This document shows, piece after piece, positions 43,643-53,310 of a stretch of DNA of 64,000 bases. The stretch comes from Shinella granuli. Lineage in GTDB: Bacteria > Pseudomonadota > Alphaproteobacteria > Rhizobiales > Rhizobiaceae. The stretch covers positions 1-64,000 of the forward strand of contig NZ_SLVX01000012.1 in assembly GCF_004341885.1 (NCBI RefSeq). Reading direction: 5' to 3'. Position 1 is the stretch's first letter, and each line of letters opens with the position of its first letter. Under the pieces are notes generated by a model that saw nothing but the letters and a program-made list of their open reading frames with translations, did not search any database and was not told the origin of the DNA. Made by a program: the position numbers and the translations under genes.

Positions 43643-44551
43643 TCAGGGCGATTCCGGTTTCGATTCCTGTGCCACGGCCTCCACGTCCCGGCGGCGGTTT
43701 TCCCGGTAGAAGGTGTAGAGGCCGGAGGCGACGATGATGCCAACGCCGACGGTCATCCAGAAATCCGGCACCTCGCCGAAGAACAGGAAGCCGATGGCGA
43801 TCGCCCAGATGAGGCTTGTATAGCGGAAGGGCGCGATGAAGGAGATCTCGCCGGTGCGCATGGCGATGACGATGGTCTGGTAGCCGACGAGCAGCAGCAC
43901 GCTGGCGGCGGCGAGGCGGACGAAGGCTTCGCCGGAGACCGGCTGCCAGCCGCCCATCGGCACGATCATCACCGCGCCGGTGACGGTGATCGACGCCGCG
44001 GTGATGACGCTGATGAACAGCGACGGCACGGACCGGTCGATGCGGCGGGTACACAGATCCCGCGCCGCCGCGCCGACGACCGAGGCGATGACATAGACGG
44101 CGGCGAGCGAAAAGCCCTCCGGGCCGGGGCGGATGACGATCAGCACGCCGGCAAAGCCGGCGATGATGGCCAGCCACCGCCGCCAGCCGACCTTCTCGTT
44201 GAGGAAGAGCGCCGCGCCGAGCGTGACGGCGAGCGGCAGGGCCTGGAGGATCGAGGCCGTGTTGGCGAGCGGCATGGCGCCGAGCGCCGAGACATAGGCG
44301 AGCGAGGCGAGGATTTCGGCGGCGATGCGCAGCGCCACGGCCGGCTGCAGCACGATCCGCCAGGAGCCGAGCGCGCCCATCCACCGGGCGATGGCGACGA
44401 CGAGCACCGTGGTCATCAGCCCGCGCACGAAGAGGATCTGGCCGGTGTTCATGTCGCCGGTGACGGACTTGACGAGCGCGTCGTTGCAGGTGAAGCCGAT
44501 CATGGCGATGGCCATGAACAGGGCGCCCTTGGCGTTGGCGGTGGTGGTCAT
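43643..44551 (-). CDS. EamA/DMT-family transporter
   Basis: 302 residues from MTTTANAKGALFMAIAMIG at 44551; an ATG at 44590 would add 13. Ten membrane helices in two EamA repeats, with GALFMAIAMIGFTCNDALVK, VRGLMTTVLVVAIAR, NTASILQALPLAVTLGAALF in the first and PFRYTSLIWAIAIGFLFFGE in the second. A metabolite or drug exporter of unknown substrate. Confidence 0.9.
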   Translation of the reverse strand: MTTTANAKGALFMAIAMIGFTCNDALVKSVTGDMNTGQILFVRGLMTTVLVVAIARWMGALGSWRIVLQPAVALRIAAEILASLAYVSALGAMPLANTASILQALPLAVTLGAALFLNEKVGWRRWLAIIAGFAGVLIVIRPGPEGFSLAAVYVIASVVGAAARDLCTRRIDRSVPSLFISVITAASITVTGAVMIVPMGGWQPVSGEAFVRLAAASVLLLVGYQTIVIAMRTGEISFIAPFRYTSLIWAIAIGFLFFGEVPDFWMTVGVGIIVASGLYTFYRENRRRDVEAVAQESKPESP

Positions 44552-44935
44552 GCAGGTGATTCCAGGCGAGTCTTCGCCCTTCTTAGGCACAATGCCCGCC
44601 GTATGCCATCATCCTTGCGGCTGGAACAAACGGGGTGATTGCCGCACGGAGCGGCAGTTGCGCGAAATCCGTGCAGAAAAGTATGATGATTTGGGCGCAA
44701 AGGCTTGAATTCCTGCCGCTTTGCCGAAGGAATTCATTAAGCTTCCCCACCTATCGTTGCGTCATCCCAATGAGCGATCGCATGATGCGACGGGTGAGGG
44801 CGGGCCGCCTGATGCAAGATCGGCCGAAGCCTTGAATCAGCACCGGCCGCGCTCCGATGACGAGCCTGAGCGGCCGTTTCGGCTTTGAGGAACACCCGAC
44901 GGGATCTTGGTCGTCATAAAAACGTCGGGGAACCC
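44552..44935. other. 384-bp divergent spacer before a chemoreceptor
   Basis: Contains the inverted repeat GAATTCCT (44707-44714) / AGGAATTC (44728-44735). Short frames here lack ribosome sites. Nothing else was recognised. Confidence 0.4.
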
Positions 44936-47479
44936 ATGTCCTTCATCGACCGCCTGCTCCAGCAGCGCCGCATCGTTACCAAGGTGCTGCTGTTCGTCAT
45001 TCCTCTCGTCGCGCTGATCGCGGGCATCGGCCTTGTCGGTTACTTCACCGCGAGCACGCTGAACGGCCACATGACGGTGACGCGCGAGACGATCAACAGT
45101 CTGTCGCATTTCCAGAATCTCCGCACCGGCTTGCAGGACTTCGTCGACAGGCCCGGCGAGGCGACGCGGGCGGCGCTCGGCGCGCGCATCGACGAGCAGG
45201 AGGCCGGCATCAACGATCTCGATGCCCTCCTGCCCGATGCGGCCGAGAAGGCGAAGATCGCCTCGGTCGTGGCGCTGGCCGGGACCATGCGCGAGCAGAG
45301 CGAAACGCTCTGGTCGATCGACCAGGAGCGCAACGCCGTGACGGCGGGGCTGGAAGAGGCGCTGGCGACGATGGCCAAGGACGGTGCCTTCGCCGAAAAG
45401 CAGATCGGTGTCATCCGCAACGAATCGGGCGAGAAGGAAGCCTTCGCCAAGGCGCTACTGTTCGATGCCGCCGCCTATCAGGGCCTTGCCGAACGCATCG
45501 GCAAGTTCCGCAAGCCGGTGGCGCTCGCCATGAAGGCGGAGGACAAGGTCAAGGCGGCCGAGACCTACCTGCCGCAGCTCCTCAAGCAGCTCGACGAATC
45601 CCGGGCGATCGCCTCGCCGAAGGCGCTGGAGCAGATCAAGCCCTTCGAGGCCGAACTCGCCAAGGTCAAGGACATCCTGGCCGGCAGCGACGATGCGGAA
45701 GCCAAGAAGACGAAGTTCGTGCCCGTTCTGACCAAGCTTTCCAAGTTCGACGCCGACTTCCTCAAGGAGGCCGGCAAGAATTCCGACACGGCGGCAAAGC
45801 GCTTCGTCGGCATGGATGCCGAGATCGCGCTCCTGAAGACGCTGATCACGCTGATGGGCGACACGTTCAAGGGCATCGACGAGACGCGCCTGCATATCAG
45901 CGAACTGCACCGCAAGCTCGACCAGCCGAGCCGCGACGCCGTGCTGGCCGACGTGAAGGCCGTCGCCGGCAGCGCTGCCGAGCTTGCCAAGCTGGGCACG
46001 AAGAACGCCGCCCTGCGTGATCTCTCGCAGAAGCTCGCCCCGTCGCTCGCCAGGATCGAGCAGGGCACCCAGGACCTCATCTCCGTCGGCGAGAAGTGGC
46101 AGGCCGCGCGCGCCGCCGCCTATGCCTCCGTCGCCGATGCCAGCCAGACGCTGGAGCAGTTCGTCTCCAGCGCCCAGGAGGCGGGCAAGAAGGACAGCCA
46201 GCGCTCGGCCAACGTCTCGATCATCGCCATGGTCGCCGGCACGCTGCTCGCCATCATCGGCGGCCTGATGCTCGTCGAAACGCTGCGCGGCCCGCTGAAG
46301 CGGGTGACGGAAGCCATGTCGCGGCTGGCGAGCGGCGACCTCGACATCAGCATCGACGGCCGCAACCGCGGCGACGAGATCGGCGACATGGTGCGCTCGG
46401 TCGCCGTCTTCCGCGATGCGGCGCGGGAAAACATCCGCCTGGAGCAGGAGGCCGAGGCCCAGCGCCAGATGACGGCCGAGGAGCAGGCGCGCCGCGCCAG
46501 CGAGCAGGCCCGCATCGAGGCGGAGCAGACCGAGGCGCTGACGGCCCTGTCGGATGTGCTCGGCCAGCTTGCCGCCGGCAACCTGGAGGAAAGCATGACG
46601 GAGGCGCTGGCCGCCGAATATGTCGCGATGGCGCGCACCTACAACAACGCGGTCGAGGCCCTGCGCGTCACCCTGTCGGACGTGCGCGCGACGACGATGG
46701 AGATCAATGGCGGCACGGGCAACCTCGCCACCTCCGCCGACGATCTCGCCCGCCGCACCGAACAGCAGGCGGCGGCGCTGGAGGAAAGCTCGCGGGCGCT
46801 GCGCCAGCTCACCGACATCGTGCGTTCGACGGCCGAAAGCGCCCAGAAGACGGCGGTGTCCGTCGACGAGACGCACAGCTATGCGAAACGCTCCGGCGAG
46901 GTCGTGGCCAAGGCGGTGGACGCCATGGGCGAGATCAACCGGTCGTCGGAGAAGATCAGCACGATCATCGGCGTCATCGACGAGATCGCCTTCCAGACCA
47001 ACCTGCTCGCGCTCAATGCCGGCGTCGAGGCGGCGCGAGCCGGCGAGGCGGGCCGCGGCTTTGCCGTCGTCGCGCAGGAGGTTCGCGAGCTTGCCCAGCG
47101 CTGCGCCGGTGCCGCCCGCGAGATCAAGGGCCTGATCTCCGACAGTTCGGCGCAGGTCCGGAACGGCGTTGCGCTCGTCACCGAGACCGGCGAGGCGCTG
47201 ACCGTCATCAACGAGCACATCTCCTCGATCCATGCGCTGGTCGGCCAGATCGAGGCGGCGGCCGCCGCGCAGTATGACGGCATCAACGAGGTGAACCAGG
47301 CGGTGCACCAGGTCGAGCTCATCACGCAGCAGAACGCGGCGATGGTGGAGGAGAACACGGCCGAGATCCACGGCCTGCGCCATCGCGTCGAAGTCCTCAA
47401 CCAGAAGATCGACCACTTCAAGACGCGCGACCTCGATACGCGCGAGGGCGGTTATTACGGGCAGCACCACGCGGCGTGA
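44936..47479 (+). CDS. Methyl-accepting chemotaxis protein with long helical sensor region
   Basis: 847 residues from MSFIDRLLQQRRIVTKVLLF at 44936. Membrane helix at about 17-38, a 360-residue all-helical periplasmic part with repeated pattern (possibly a double four-helix bundle of HBM type), second helix at about 425-447 (VSIIAMVAGTLLAIIGGLML), HAMP, a second HAMP-like stretch near 545-590, and the signalling tip EIAFQTNLLALNAGVEAARA with GRGFAVVAQEVRELAQRCA. No CheR-binding pentapeptide. Ligand unknown. Confidence 0.93.
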   Translation: MSFIDRLLQQRRIVTKVLLFVIPLVALIAGIGLVGYFTASTLNGHMTVTRETINSLSHFQNLRTGLQDFVDRPGEATRAALGARIDEQEAGINDLDALLPDAAEKAKIASVVALAGTMREQSETLWSIDQERNAVTAGLEEALATMAKDGAFAEKQIGVIRNESGEKEAFAKALLFDAAAYQGLAERIGKFRKPVALAMKAEDKVKAAETYLPQLLKQLDESRAIASPKALEQIKPFEAELAKVKDILAGSDDAEAKKTKFVPVLTKLSKFDADFLKEAGKNSDTAAKRFVGMDAEIALLKTLITLMGDTFKGIDETRLHISELHRKLDQPSRDAVLADVKAVAGSAAELAKLGTKNAALRDLSQKLAPSLARIEQGTQDLISVGEKWQAARAAAYASVADASQTLEQFVSSAQEAGKKDSQRSANVSIIAMVAGTLLAIIGGLMLVETLRGPLKRVTEAMSRLASGDLDISIDGRNRGDEIGDMVRSVAVFRDAARENIRLEQEAEAQRQMTAEEQARRASEQARIEAEQTEALTALSDVLGQLAAGNLEESMTEALAAEYVAMARTYNNAVEALRVTLSDVRATTMEINGGTGNLATSADDLARRTEQQAAALEESSRALRQLTDIVRSTAESAQKTAVSVDETHSYAKRSGEVVAKAVDAMGEINRSSEKISTIIGVIDEIAFQTNLLALNAGVEAARAGEAGRGFAVVAQEVRELAQRCAGAAREIKGLISDSSAQVRNGVALVTETGEALTVINEHISSIHALVGQIEAAAAAQYDGINEVNQAVHQVELITQQNAAMVEENTAEIHGLRHRVEVLNQKIDHFKTRDLDTREGGYYGQHHAA

Positions 47480-47492
47480 TGCGCCTGCCATC

Positions 47493-47530
47493 AACGAAAA
47501 CGGCCGGGCGGACGCCCGGCCGTTTTCGTT
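47493..47530. terminator. 17-bp-stem bidirectional terminator
   Basis: Left arm 47493-47509 (AACGAAAACGGCCGGGC) and right arm 47514-47530 pair perfectly around GGAC. TTTTC or its mirror lies in the outer stem on either strand, serving the convergent chemoreceptor and DUF1176-like genes. Confidence 0.85.
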
Positions 47531-47542
47531 TGCGCCGTTCCC

Positions 47543-48193
47543 CTACTTGCCGGCCTCGTAGACCACGTAGCTCTCCGGCACCGCGGGGTCCGGGTCGCCG
47601 TAGGTCGGGTCGAACTCGAAGCGGGTCAGCGTGAAATCGCCGTTGCGGAAGACCCATTCGCCGCTGTCCCAGGCGTCACCGATGCCGCGCCAGGCGGTGT
47701 GGCTGGTGATGGTGCGGGTCTTCTCGTCGAAGCTCGCATTGACCAGCAGCGCGGTGGCGCGGAAGCCGCGGATCTTCGGCTCGGCGGTCAGCCGGCTGTT
47801 CTCCTCGTTCGCATATTCATAGGCAAGGTCCGGCGTGGCGAAGGCGATGAGTTTCGGCGTGTCGCTGTCGCCGGTCTTCAGGACGAAGGCATTGCGGATA
47901 TTGTAGGCGCCCGAGCCGCAGAACAACTGGTAGAGCTCGGCCTCGATGTCGGGACCGTTCGGATCGTAGCCGGGCTTGTAGGCGAAGCGGTAGAGGGCGT
48001 GGCCGAATCCTTCCGCCTCGGGACCGACCATCGGCACGTCCTCCATGCCGTTCATGTCGCAATCCGCGCCGAGGGCGGCCCTGGCGACCGCCTCGGCGGC
48101 GGCGATGCCCTCCGGCCGCTCGGCGGCAAGGCCGAGGGAAGGAAGGGCGGCGACAAGGAGGGCGGGGAGGATGGCCGGAAGGACGTTCACCAA
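47543..48193 (-). CDS. Secreted DUF1176-like protein
   Basis: 216 residues. Signal peptide 1-23 (LPAILPALLVAALPSLGLA). CDMNGMEDVPMVGPEAEG, YQLFCGSGAYNIRNAFV, then SHTAWRGIGDAWDSGEWVFR and FTLTRFEFDPTYG follow the DUF1176 pattern of a Cys pair and a C-terminal GxGDxxxxxxWVF block. Probably periplasmic; function unknown. It is 19 bp from the moaA stop and may share its transcript. Confidence 0.75.
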   Translation of the reverse strand: MVNVLPAILPALLVAALPSLGLAAERPEGIAAAEAVARAALGADCDMNGMEDVPMVGPEAEGFGHALYRFAYKPGYDPNGPDIEAELYQLFCGSGAYNIRNAFVLKTGDSDTPKLIAFATPDLAYEYANEENSRLTAEPKIRGFRATALLVNASFDEKTRTITSHTAWRGIGDAWDSGEWVFRNGDFTLTRFEFDPTYGDPDPAVPESYVVYEAGK

Positions 48194-48212
48194 AACCTCG
48201 CTTTCGGCGGGG

Positions 48213-49259
48213 TCAGCCGCCGGTGACGCTCATGTGGCGGGCGACGGCCGGGCGGTTGCGGCGGTCGATGACGAAATCGTGGCCCTTCGGCTTGCGGGTG
48301 ATCGCCTCGTCGATCGCCTGCGAGAGCAGGGCGTCGTCGTCGGAGGCCCGCAGCGGCAGGCGCAGGTCCGCCGCATCGTTCTGGCCGAGGCACATGTAGA
48401 GCGTGCCGGTGCAGGTGAGGCGCACGCGATTGCAGCTTTCGCAGAAATTGTGCGTCATCGGCGTGATGAAACCGAGACGGCCGCCGGTCTCGGCGACCGT
48501 GACGTAGCGCGCCGGGCCGCCGGTGCGATAGGCGTTCTCCGTCAGGGTGAAGTCGTCTTCGAGGCGGGCGCGCATCTCCGACAGCGGCATGTAGCGGTCG
48601 GTGCGGTCTTCCTCGATCTCGCCCATCGGCATGGTCTCGATGAGGGTGAGGTCCATGCCGCGGCCATGCGCCCAGCGCATCAGATCGGGGATCTCGCGGT
48701 CGTTGAAATCCTTCAGCGCCACGGCGTTGATCTTGATGTGGAGGCCGGCGGCCTGCGCGGCGTCGATGCCTTCCAGAACCTTGGAGAGGTCGCCCCAGCG
48801 GGTGATGGTCCGGAACTTCTGCGCGTCGAGCGTGTCGAGGGAGACGTTGATGCGGCGCACGCCGCAATCGGCAAGCTCGGCCGCGTGCCGGGCGAGCTGC
48901 GAGCCGTTGGTCGTCAGCGTCAGTTCGTCGAGGCGCCCGTCGTGCACCTGGCGGCCGAGTTCGCGCACGAGATGCATGATGTTCTTGCGCACCAGCGGCT
49001 CGCCGCCGGTCAGCCGGAGCTTGCGCACGCCCTTGGCGATGAAGGTGGAACAGAGCCGGTTCAGCTCTTCCAGCGTCAGCAGGTCCTTCTTCGGCAGGAA
49101 GGTCATGTTCTCCGCCATGCAATAGGTGCAGCGGAAATCACAGCGGTCGGTCACCGACACGCGCAGATAGGTGATGGCGCGCCCGAGGGGGTCGATCATC
49201 GGTGCGTCGGACTGCGCGATCGGGTTCGCGCCACCCAGCGGGCCTGCATACGAATTCAA
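48213..49259 (-). CDS. moaA: GTP 3',8-cyclase
   Basis: 348 residues. Radical SAM enzyme for the first step of molybdenum cofactor synthesis. The first cluster is CDFRCTYC (Cys40, 44, 47). [42 protein letters not shown] follow. The second, substrate-binding cluster is in [20 protein letters not shown]. The C-terminal Gly-Gly needed for activity is present (SVTGG). MoaC, MoaB and MoeA are not in the window. Confidence 0.97.
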   Translation of the reverse strand: MNSYAGPLGGANPIAQSDAPMIDPLGRAITYLRVSVTDRCDFRCTYCMAENMTFLPKKDLLTLEELNRLCSTFIAKGVRKLRLTGGEPLVRKNIMHLVRELGRQVHDGRLDELTLTTNGSQLARHAAELADCGVRRINVSLDTLDAQKFRTITRWGDLSKVLEGIDAAQAAGLHIKINAVALKDFNDREIPDLMRWAHGRGMDLTLIETMPMGEIEEDRTDRYMPLSEMRARLEDDFTLTENAYRTGGPARYVTVAETGGRLGFITPMTHNFCESCNRVRLTCTGTLYMCLGQNDAADLRLPLRASDDDALLSQAIDEAITRKPKGHDFVIDRRNRPAVARHMSVTGG

Positions 49260-49400
49260 AACACGTCCTCCATTGCCGACATGTCGTGTGCCCGGGGCGC
49301 AGCGTCAAGCCGGTGCGGCGATTATGACAGCATTTTGCGCCTTGCGCATCCTCGATCTGGCGCATAGTCCTTCGCGACAACAGACGGGAAAGGAAACGGG

Positions 49401-49775
49401 ATGAGCGATCTCTGGCCGACCGAACTGCGCGTGACGAAGGACCGCCAGCGCCTCGTCGTGACCTTCAACGACGGCGCGCGCTTCGATCTTTCCGCCGAAC
49501 TCCTGCGCGTGCTCTCGCCCTCGGCGGAAGTGCAGGGCCACGGGCCGGGCCAGAAGGTGACGGTGCCGGGAAAGCGCAATGTCGCGATCATCTCGATGAC
49601 GCCGACCGGCAACTATGCCGTGCGCATCGGCTTCGACGACCTTCACGATACCGGCATCTATACGTGGTCCTATCTCCGGGAACTCGGGGAAAAAGGCGCG
49701 GAACTCTTCGCCGCCTATGAGCGCGAGCTTGCGGAGAAAGGCATGAGCCGCGATATTTCGGAGAAACCGCGGTAA
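49401..49775 (+). CDS. DUF971 protein
   Basis: 124 residues. One domain of the gamma-butyrobetaine hydroxylase N-terminal type: WPTELRVTKDRQRLVVTFND, FDLSAELLRVLSPSAEVQGH, VAIISMTPTGNYAVRIGFDD and LHDTGIYTWSYLRELGEK. Often linked with iron-sulfur or Mo-cofactor genes, and here it is divergent from moaA; the exact role is unproven. Confidence 0.88.
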   Translation: MSDLWPTELRVTKDRQRLVVTFNDGARFDLSAELLRVLSPSAEVQGHGPGQKVTVPGKRNVAIISMTPTGNYAVRIGFDDLHDTGIYTWSYLRELGEKGAELFAAYERELAEKGMSRDISEKPR

Positions 49776-49832
49776 CATGTCGGACTGCCTGACGAAGGTA
49801 GCGTCCACCCACAAACGAACGGGAGATGCCCC

Positions 49833-51656
49833 TTGGCAGGCGAAGCGAATGCAAATGATCTCACCCAGGTCGTCGTGCTCCTGGCGGCGGGCGTGGCGGC
49901 CGTGCCGGTCTTCAAGAAGATCGGCCTCGGCTCGGTGCTCGGCTATCTCGCCGCCGGGCTGGTGATCGGTCCCTTCGGGCTCGGCTTCTTCGCCGATCCG
50001 CAGGCGATCATCCATGTCGCCGAGCTCGGCGTGGTGATGTTCCTCTTCATCATCGGGCTGGAGATGCAGCCCTCCCGGCTCTGGGGCATGCGCAAGGACA
50101 TTTTCGGGCTCGGCGCGATCCAGGTCATGGGTGCCATGGCGGCGCTGACGGGTATCGGCGTGTCGATGGGCTTTCCGCTCATTCCCTCCTTCGTCGCCGG
50201 CACCGGCTTCGTCCTCACCTCCACCGCCATCGTCATGCAGATGCTGCAGGAGCGCGGCACGATGTCGACGCTGAAGGGCCAGCGCATCATCGCGATCCTG
50301 CTCTTCGAGGATCTCGCCATCGTGCCGCTGCTGGCGATCGTCACGCTGCTCGGCACGGGGGCGGCGGCGACGGATGCCTCCGACCGCTGGCTTTCCATCG
50401 GCATCGCCATCGGCGCCATCGTGGCGCTGGTGCTGGCGGGGCGCTACCTGCTCAACCCGCTCTTCCGGGTGCTGGCGGCCTCCGGCGCGCGCGAGGTGAT
50501 GACGGCGGCGGCGCTGCTCGTGGTGCTCGGATCGGCGCTCGCCATGCAGGTCTCCGGCCTCTCCATGGCCATGGGCGCGTTCCTTGCCGGGGTGCTGCTC
50601 TCCGAATCGAGCTTCCGCCACCAGCTCGAGGCCGACATCGAGCCGTTCCGCGGCATCCTGCTCGGCCTCTTCTTCCTCGGCGTCGGCATGGCGATCGACC
50701 TTGGGGTGATCGCCGCCAACTGGCAGCTCGTGGTGGCGAGCGTCGTCGGCTACATGATCGCGAAGCTTCTCCTGATCTACGTGGTCGCGCGTCTTCTCGG
50801 CACCTGCCATGCCGAAAGCCTGGAGCGCGCCGTGCTGATGGCGCAGGGCGGCGAATTCGCCTTCGTGCTCTATGCCGCGGCCGTTGCCGCCGGCATCCTC
50901 AACGGCGAGGAGAACGCCATCCTGACGGCGACGATCATCATCTCGATGGTGCTGACGCCGCTGATGGTCATCCTGCACGACCGCATCGTGCCGAAGCAGC
51001 AGCCGTCCACCGAGGGGCTGACCCTGCCGGAAAACGTCGAGGGCACGGTGCTGATGATCGGCTTCGGCCGTTTCGGCCAGATCGTCAGCCAGCCGCTGCT
51101 CGCCCGCGGCTACACGCTCTCGCTGATCGACAAGGATGCCGAGTTCGTGCGCGATGCCGCCGATTTCGGCTTCAAGGTCTATTACGGCGACGGCGCGCGC
51201 ATCGACATCCTGCATGCCGCCGGCGCCTCGACCGCCAAGGCGATCCTCATCTGCCTCGACGACGAGGCGGCGGCGGTGAAGATCGCCGAGATCGTGCGCG
51301 AGGAGTTCCCGCTCGTGCCGATCCTGGCGCGCGCCTATGATCGCGGCCATGCCGTCGACCTCGTCCATGCCGGCGTCGACTTCCAGATCCGCGAGACCTT
51401 CGAATCGGCGATGGTGTTCAGCCGCGAGACGCTGAAGGCGCTGGGCGAGGACGAGGATCTTGCCGCCGAGGTGGTGGAGGAATTCCGCGACGTCGACCGC
51501 GAGCGGCTGGAGCTGGAAATGGTCGGCGGCATCTATGCCGGCCGCCAGCTCATCCGCGGCAACGCCCAGCCGGCCGACATCGTCGCGGCGCGCACCGCCC
51601 GCGAGCGGGCGGCGGAGGAGGAGCGGCACCGCCGCGAACAGGAAGAGGCGAGCTGA
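49833..51656 (+). CDS. CPA2-family cation:proton antiporter, KefB/C-like
   Basis: 607 residues from a TTG at 49833 with GGGAG seven bases upstream. About twelve membrane helices (VLGYLAAGLVIGPFGLGFFA, MFLFIIGLEMQPSRLW, ILLFEDLAIVPLLAIVTLL with the conserved acidic pair). A C-terminal RCK_N (TrkA-N) domain from about 400 has MIGFGRFGQIVSQPLLARGY and a Asp-containing LIDKDAEFVRDA; it gates by NAD(H) or glutathione adducts in relatives. Probably potassium efflux in exchange for protons. No KefF/KefG ancillary gene is adjacent. Confidence 0.93.
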   Translation: MAGEANANDLTQVVVLLAAGVAAVPVFKKIGLGSVLGYLAAGLVIGPFGLGFFADPQAIIHVAELGVVMFLFIIGLEMQPSRLWGMRKDIFGLGAIQVMGAMAALTGIGVSMGFPLIPSFVAGTGFVLTSTAIVMQMLQERGTMSTLKGQRIIAILLFEDLAIVPLLAIVTLLGTGAAATDASDRWLSIGIAIGAIVALVLAGRYLLNPLFRVLAASGAREVMTAAALLVVLGSALAMQVSGLSMAMGAFLAGVLLSESSFRHQLEADIEPFRGILLGLFFLGVGMAIDLGVIAANWQLVVASVVGYMIAKLLLIYVVARLLGTCHAESLERAVLMAQGGEFAFVLYAAAVAAGILNGEENAILTATIIISMVLTPLMVILHDRIVPKQQPSTEGLTLPENVEGTVLMIGFGRFGQIVSQPLLARGYTLSLIDKDAEFVRDAADFGFKVYYGDGARIDILHAAGASTAKAILICLDDEAAAVKIAEIVREEFPLVPILARAYDRGHAVDLVHAGVDFQIRETFESAMVFSRETLKALGEDEDLAAEVVEEFRDVDRERLELEMVGGIYAGRQLIRGNAQPADIVAARTARERAAEEERHRREQEEAS

Positions 51657-51786
51657 GGCCGCCAGATCCGCCGAGGCGATGGGAACGCGCCTTGCCTCCT
51701 GCCCAATAGGTGCGACGGCGATCTTGCTTTGCCGCCGGCGCCTGTGAAATCCCGCAGGTGCGCGTCGGCGTGCACCCGTCTCCGGT

Positions 51787-52281
51787 TCACCGGGTTTTCG
51801 CCAGGAGGGAATCGTCGGGTTCGTCGCTCTCCATCGTCTGGAGAATGCGGATGATGTCCTCCATCGCCTCGGCGACCGCGAGGCAGCGCTCGGCCGGCGC
51901 TTGCGAGAGGGTGCGGTCGATCAGGCCGGTCTGGATGGCCATCGCCTCCTCGGTCAGGCTGCGACCCGTCCCGGTCAGCGACAGGCGGAGCACACGCTTG
52001 TCCTTGGCGTCGGCCCGGCGCTCGATCAGGCCGCGCTTTTCGAGCTGCGGCAGCAGCATGCTCATGTTGGAGCGGCCGACGAGCAGCTTGCGGGCGAGGT
52101 CCTGCTGGGAGATGCCGTCGAAGCGGTAGAGGTTGATCAGGATGTCGAGATGCGGCGGCTTGATGCCGAGGTCGGCGATCGCCCGGCCCATCGCCTGCTG
52201 CATGAGCTGGCAGGCGCGTCCCACGCCGATCCAACTGCGAAAGCGCGGATGATCCCAGGGGAAGGCTTGATTTTTGTTCAT
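51787..52281 (-). CDS. MarR-family transcriptional regulator
   Basis: 164 residues. Winged helix: LGIKPPHLDILINLYRFDGI, SQQDLARKLLVGRSNMSMLL, PQLEKRGLIERRADAKDKRV, LRLSLTGTGRSL. The family forms dimers that release DNA on binding small phenolic ligands. Divergent from a hydrolase gene over a perfect palindrome at 52295-52310, so it most likely represses itself and that gene. Confidence 0.93.
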   Translation of the reverse strand: MNKNQAFPWDHPRFRSWIGVGRACQLMQQAMGRAIADLGIKPPHLDILINLYRFDGISQQDLARKLLVGRSNMSMLLPQLEKRGLIERRADAKDKRVLRLSLTGTGRSLTEEAMAIQTGLIDRTLSQAPAERCLAVAEAMEDIIRILQTMESDEPDDSLLAKTR

Positions 52282-52294
52282 CGTTGTACTTTAT

Positions 52295-52310
52295 TGTTCA
52301 ATATTGAACA
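52295..52310. promoter_or_regulatory. Perfect 16-bp palindrome, probable MarR operator
   Basis: TGTTCAATATTGAACA is a perfect dyad in the 47-bp gap between the divergent MarR and hydrolase starts, 14 bp from one start and 19 bp from the other. It overlaps the only room for the promoters. Confidence 0.75.
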
Positions 52311-52328
52311 TTTTTCTGGAATCCCACT

Positions 52329-53237
52329 ATGGCATCCTTTGGCTTGAAGGTCATCCGGCTGGCGCTGTCCGGCGTGGCCAGGATTTCCCCCGATGCGGCC
52401 GGCCGCGCCGCCTTCCGCCTCTTCGCGACGACGCCCGGCCGCCGGCCGCGCACGGCGAAGGAGAAGGAGCTTTTCGCGCGTTCCGAGGGGTGGATGCGGC
52501 AGGCGGAGCGCGTGCCGCTCGCCTTTGCCGGCGGCAGGGCGGTCGCGCATCGCTTCGCCGCCCGCCCGTGCCAGAGCTTTTCCGGCCGGGTGCTCGTGGT
52601 GCACGGCTGGGGTTCGCGCGCGGCCTATCTCACGGCGCTGACGGAAGCGCTCGTCGCCGCCGGCCACGAGGTCGTGGCGCTCGACCTGCCGGGGCATGGC
52701 GCCTCGGGCGGGCGCACGCTGACGCTGCCGATGGCCGTCCGGGCGATCGATGCGGCCTGGCAGCGCTTCGGCGGCTTCGACTATTTCTGCGGCCATTCCT
52801 TCGGCGGCGCCTCGCTCGCCTGTGCGGCGAGCGGCCTCGTGCCGTCGGTGCCGGCGCACCGGCCGCGCCGGCTGGTCACCATCGGCTCGCCGAGCGAGAT
52901 GACCTGGCTGTTCAAGGACCTCGGCCGTTTCCTCAAGCTCGGGCCGAAGGCGCAGGTCGCGCTGGAGAACCATGTGGAGCGCATCGCCGGCGCGCCGCTT
53001 TCGGCCTTCGACGCGGCCAACGGGGCAGGGCGGCTGAAATCCCCCATGCTGGTGCTCCATGCACAGGACGACAAGGAGGTGCCGGCGCTGCACGCCCGGC
53101 GCTACGCCGCCGCCGGCCCGAATGTCACGCTCGAATGGGCGAACGGTTTCGGCCATCGCCGCATCGTCTCCGCCGAGCCGGTGATCGACCGCATCGTGCA
53201 ATTCCTTGCGGAGGATGCGGCGCGCATCGCCGCCTGA
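52329..53237 (+). CDS. Alpha/beta-fold hydrolase
   Basis: 302 residues. LVVHGWGSRAAYL holds the oxyanion-loop HGW, and FCGHSFGGASLACA the nucleophile elbow GHSFGG with Ser. DDKEVPALHARRYA gives the catalytic Asp region and FGHRRIV the His. N-terminal residues 1-55 are an extra segment. Under probable MarR control. Substrate unknown; relatives hydrolyse esters or lactones. Confidence 0.9.
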   Translation: MASFGLKVIRLALSGVARISPDAAGRAAFRLFATTPGRRPRTAKEKELFARSEGWMRQAERVPLAFAGGRAVAHRFAARPCQSFSGRVLVVHGWGSRAAYLTALTEALVAAGHEVVALDLPGHGASGGRTLTLPMAVRAIDAAWQRFGGFDYFCGHSFGGASLACAASGLVPSVPAHRPRRLVTIGSPSEMTWLFKDLGRFLKLGPKAQVALENHVERIAGAPLSAFDAANGAGRLKSPMLVLHAQDDKEVPALHARRYAAAGPNVTLEWANGFGHRRIVSAEPVIDRIVQFLAEDAARIAA

Positions 53238-53310
53238 CGGACTTTTCGTCACGCGCCTGTCATGCAAGGGTGCGATGCGCCGCAGCGGTCGCACAGCACG
53301 GGAGACAGGC

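Noticed and set aside
44770..44835. 21-codon plus-strand frame before the second chemoreceptor
   Set aside because: No Shine-Dalgarno and a charged, pattern-free product.
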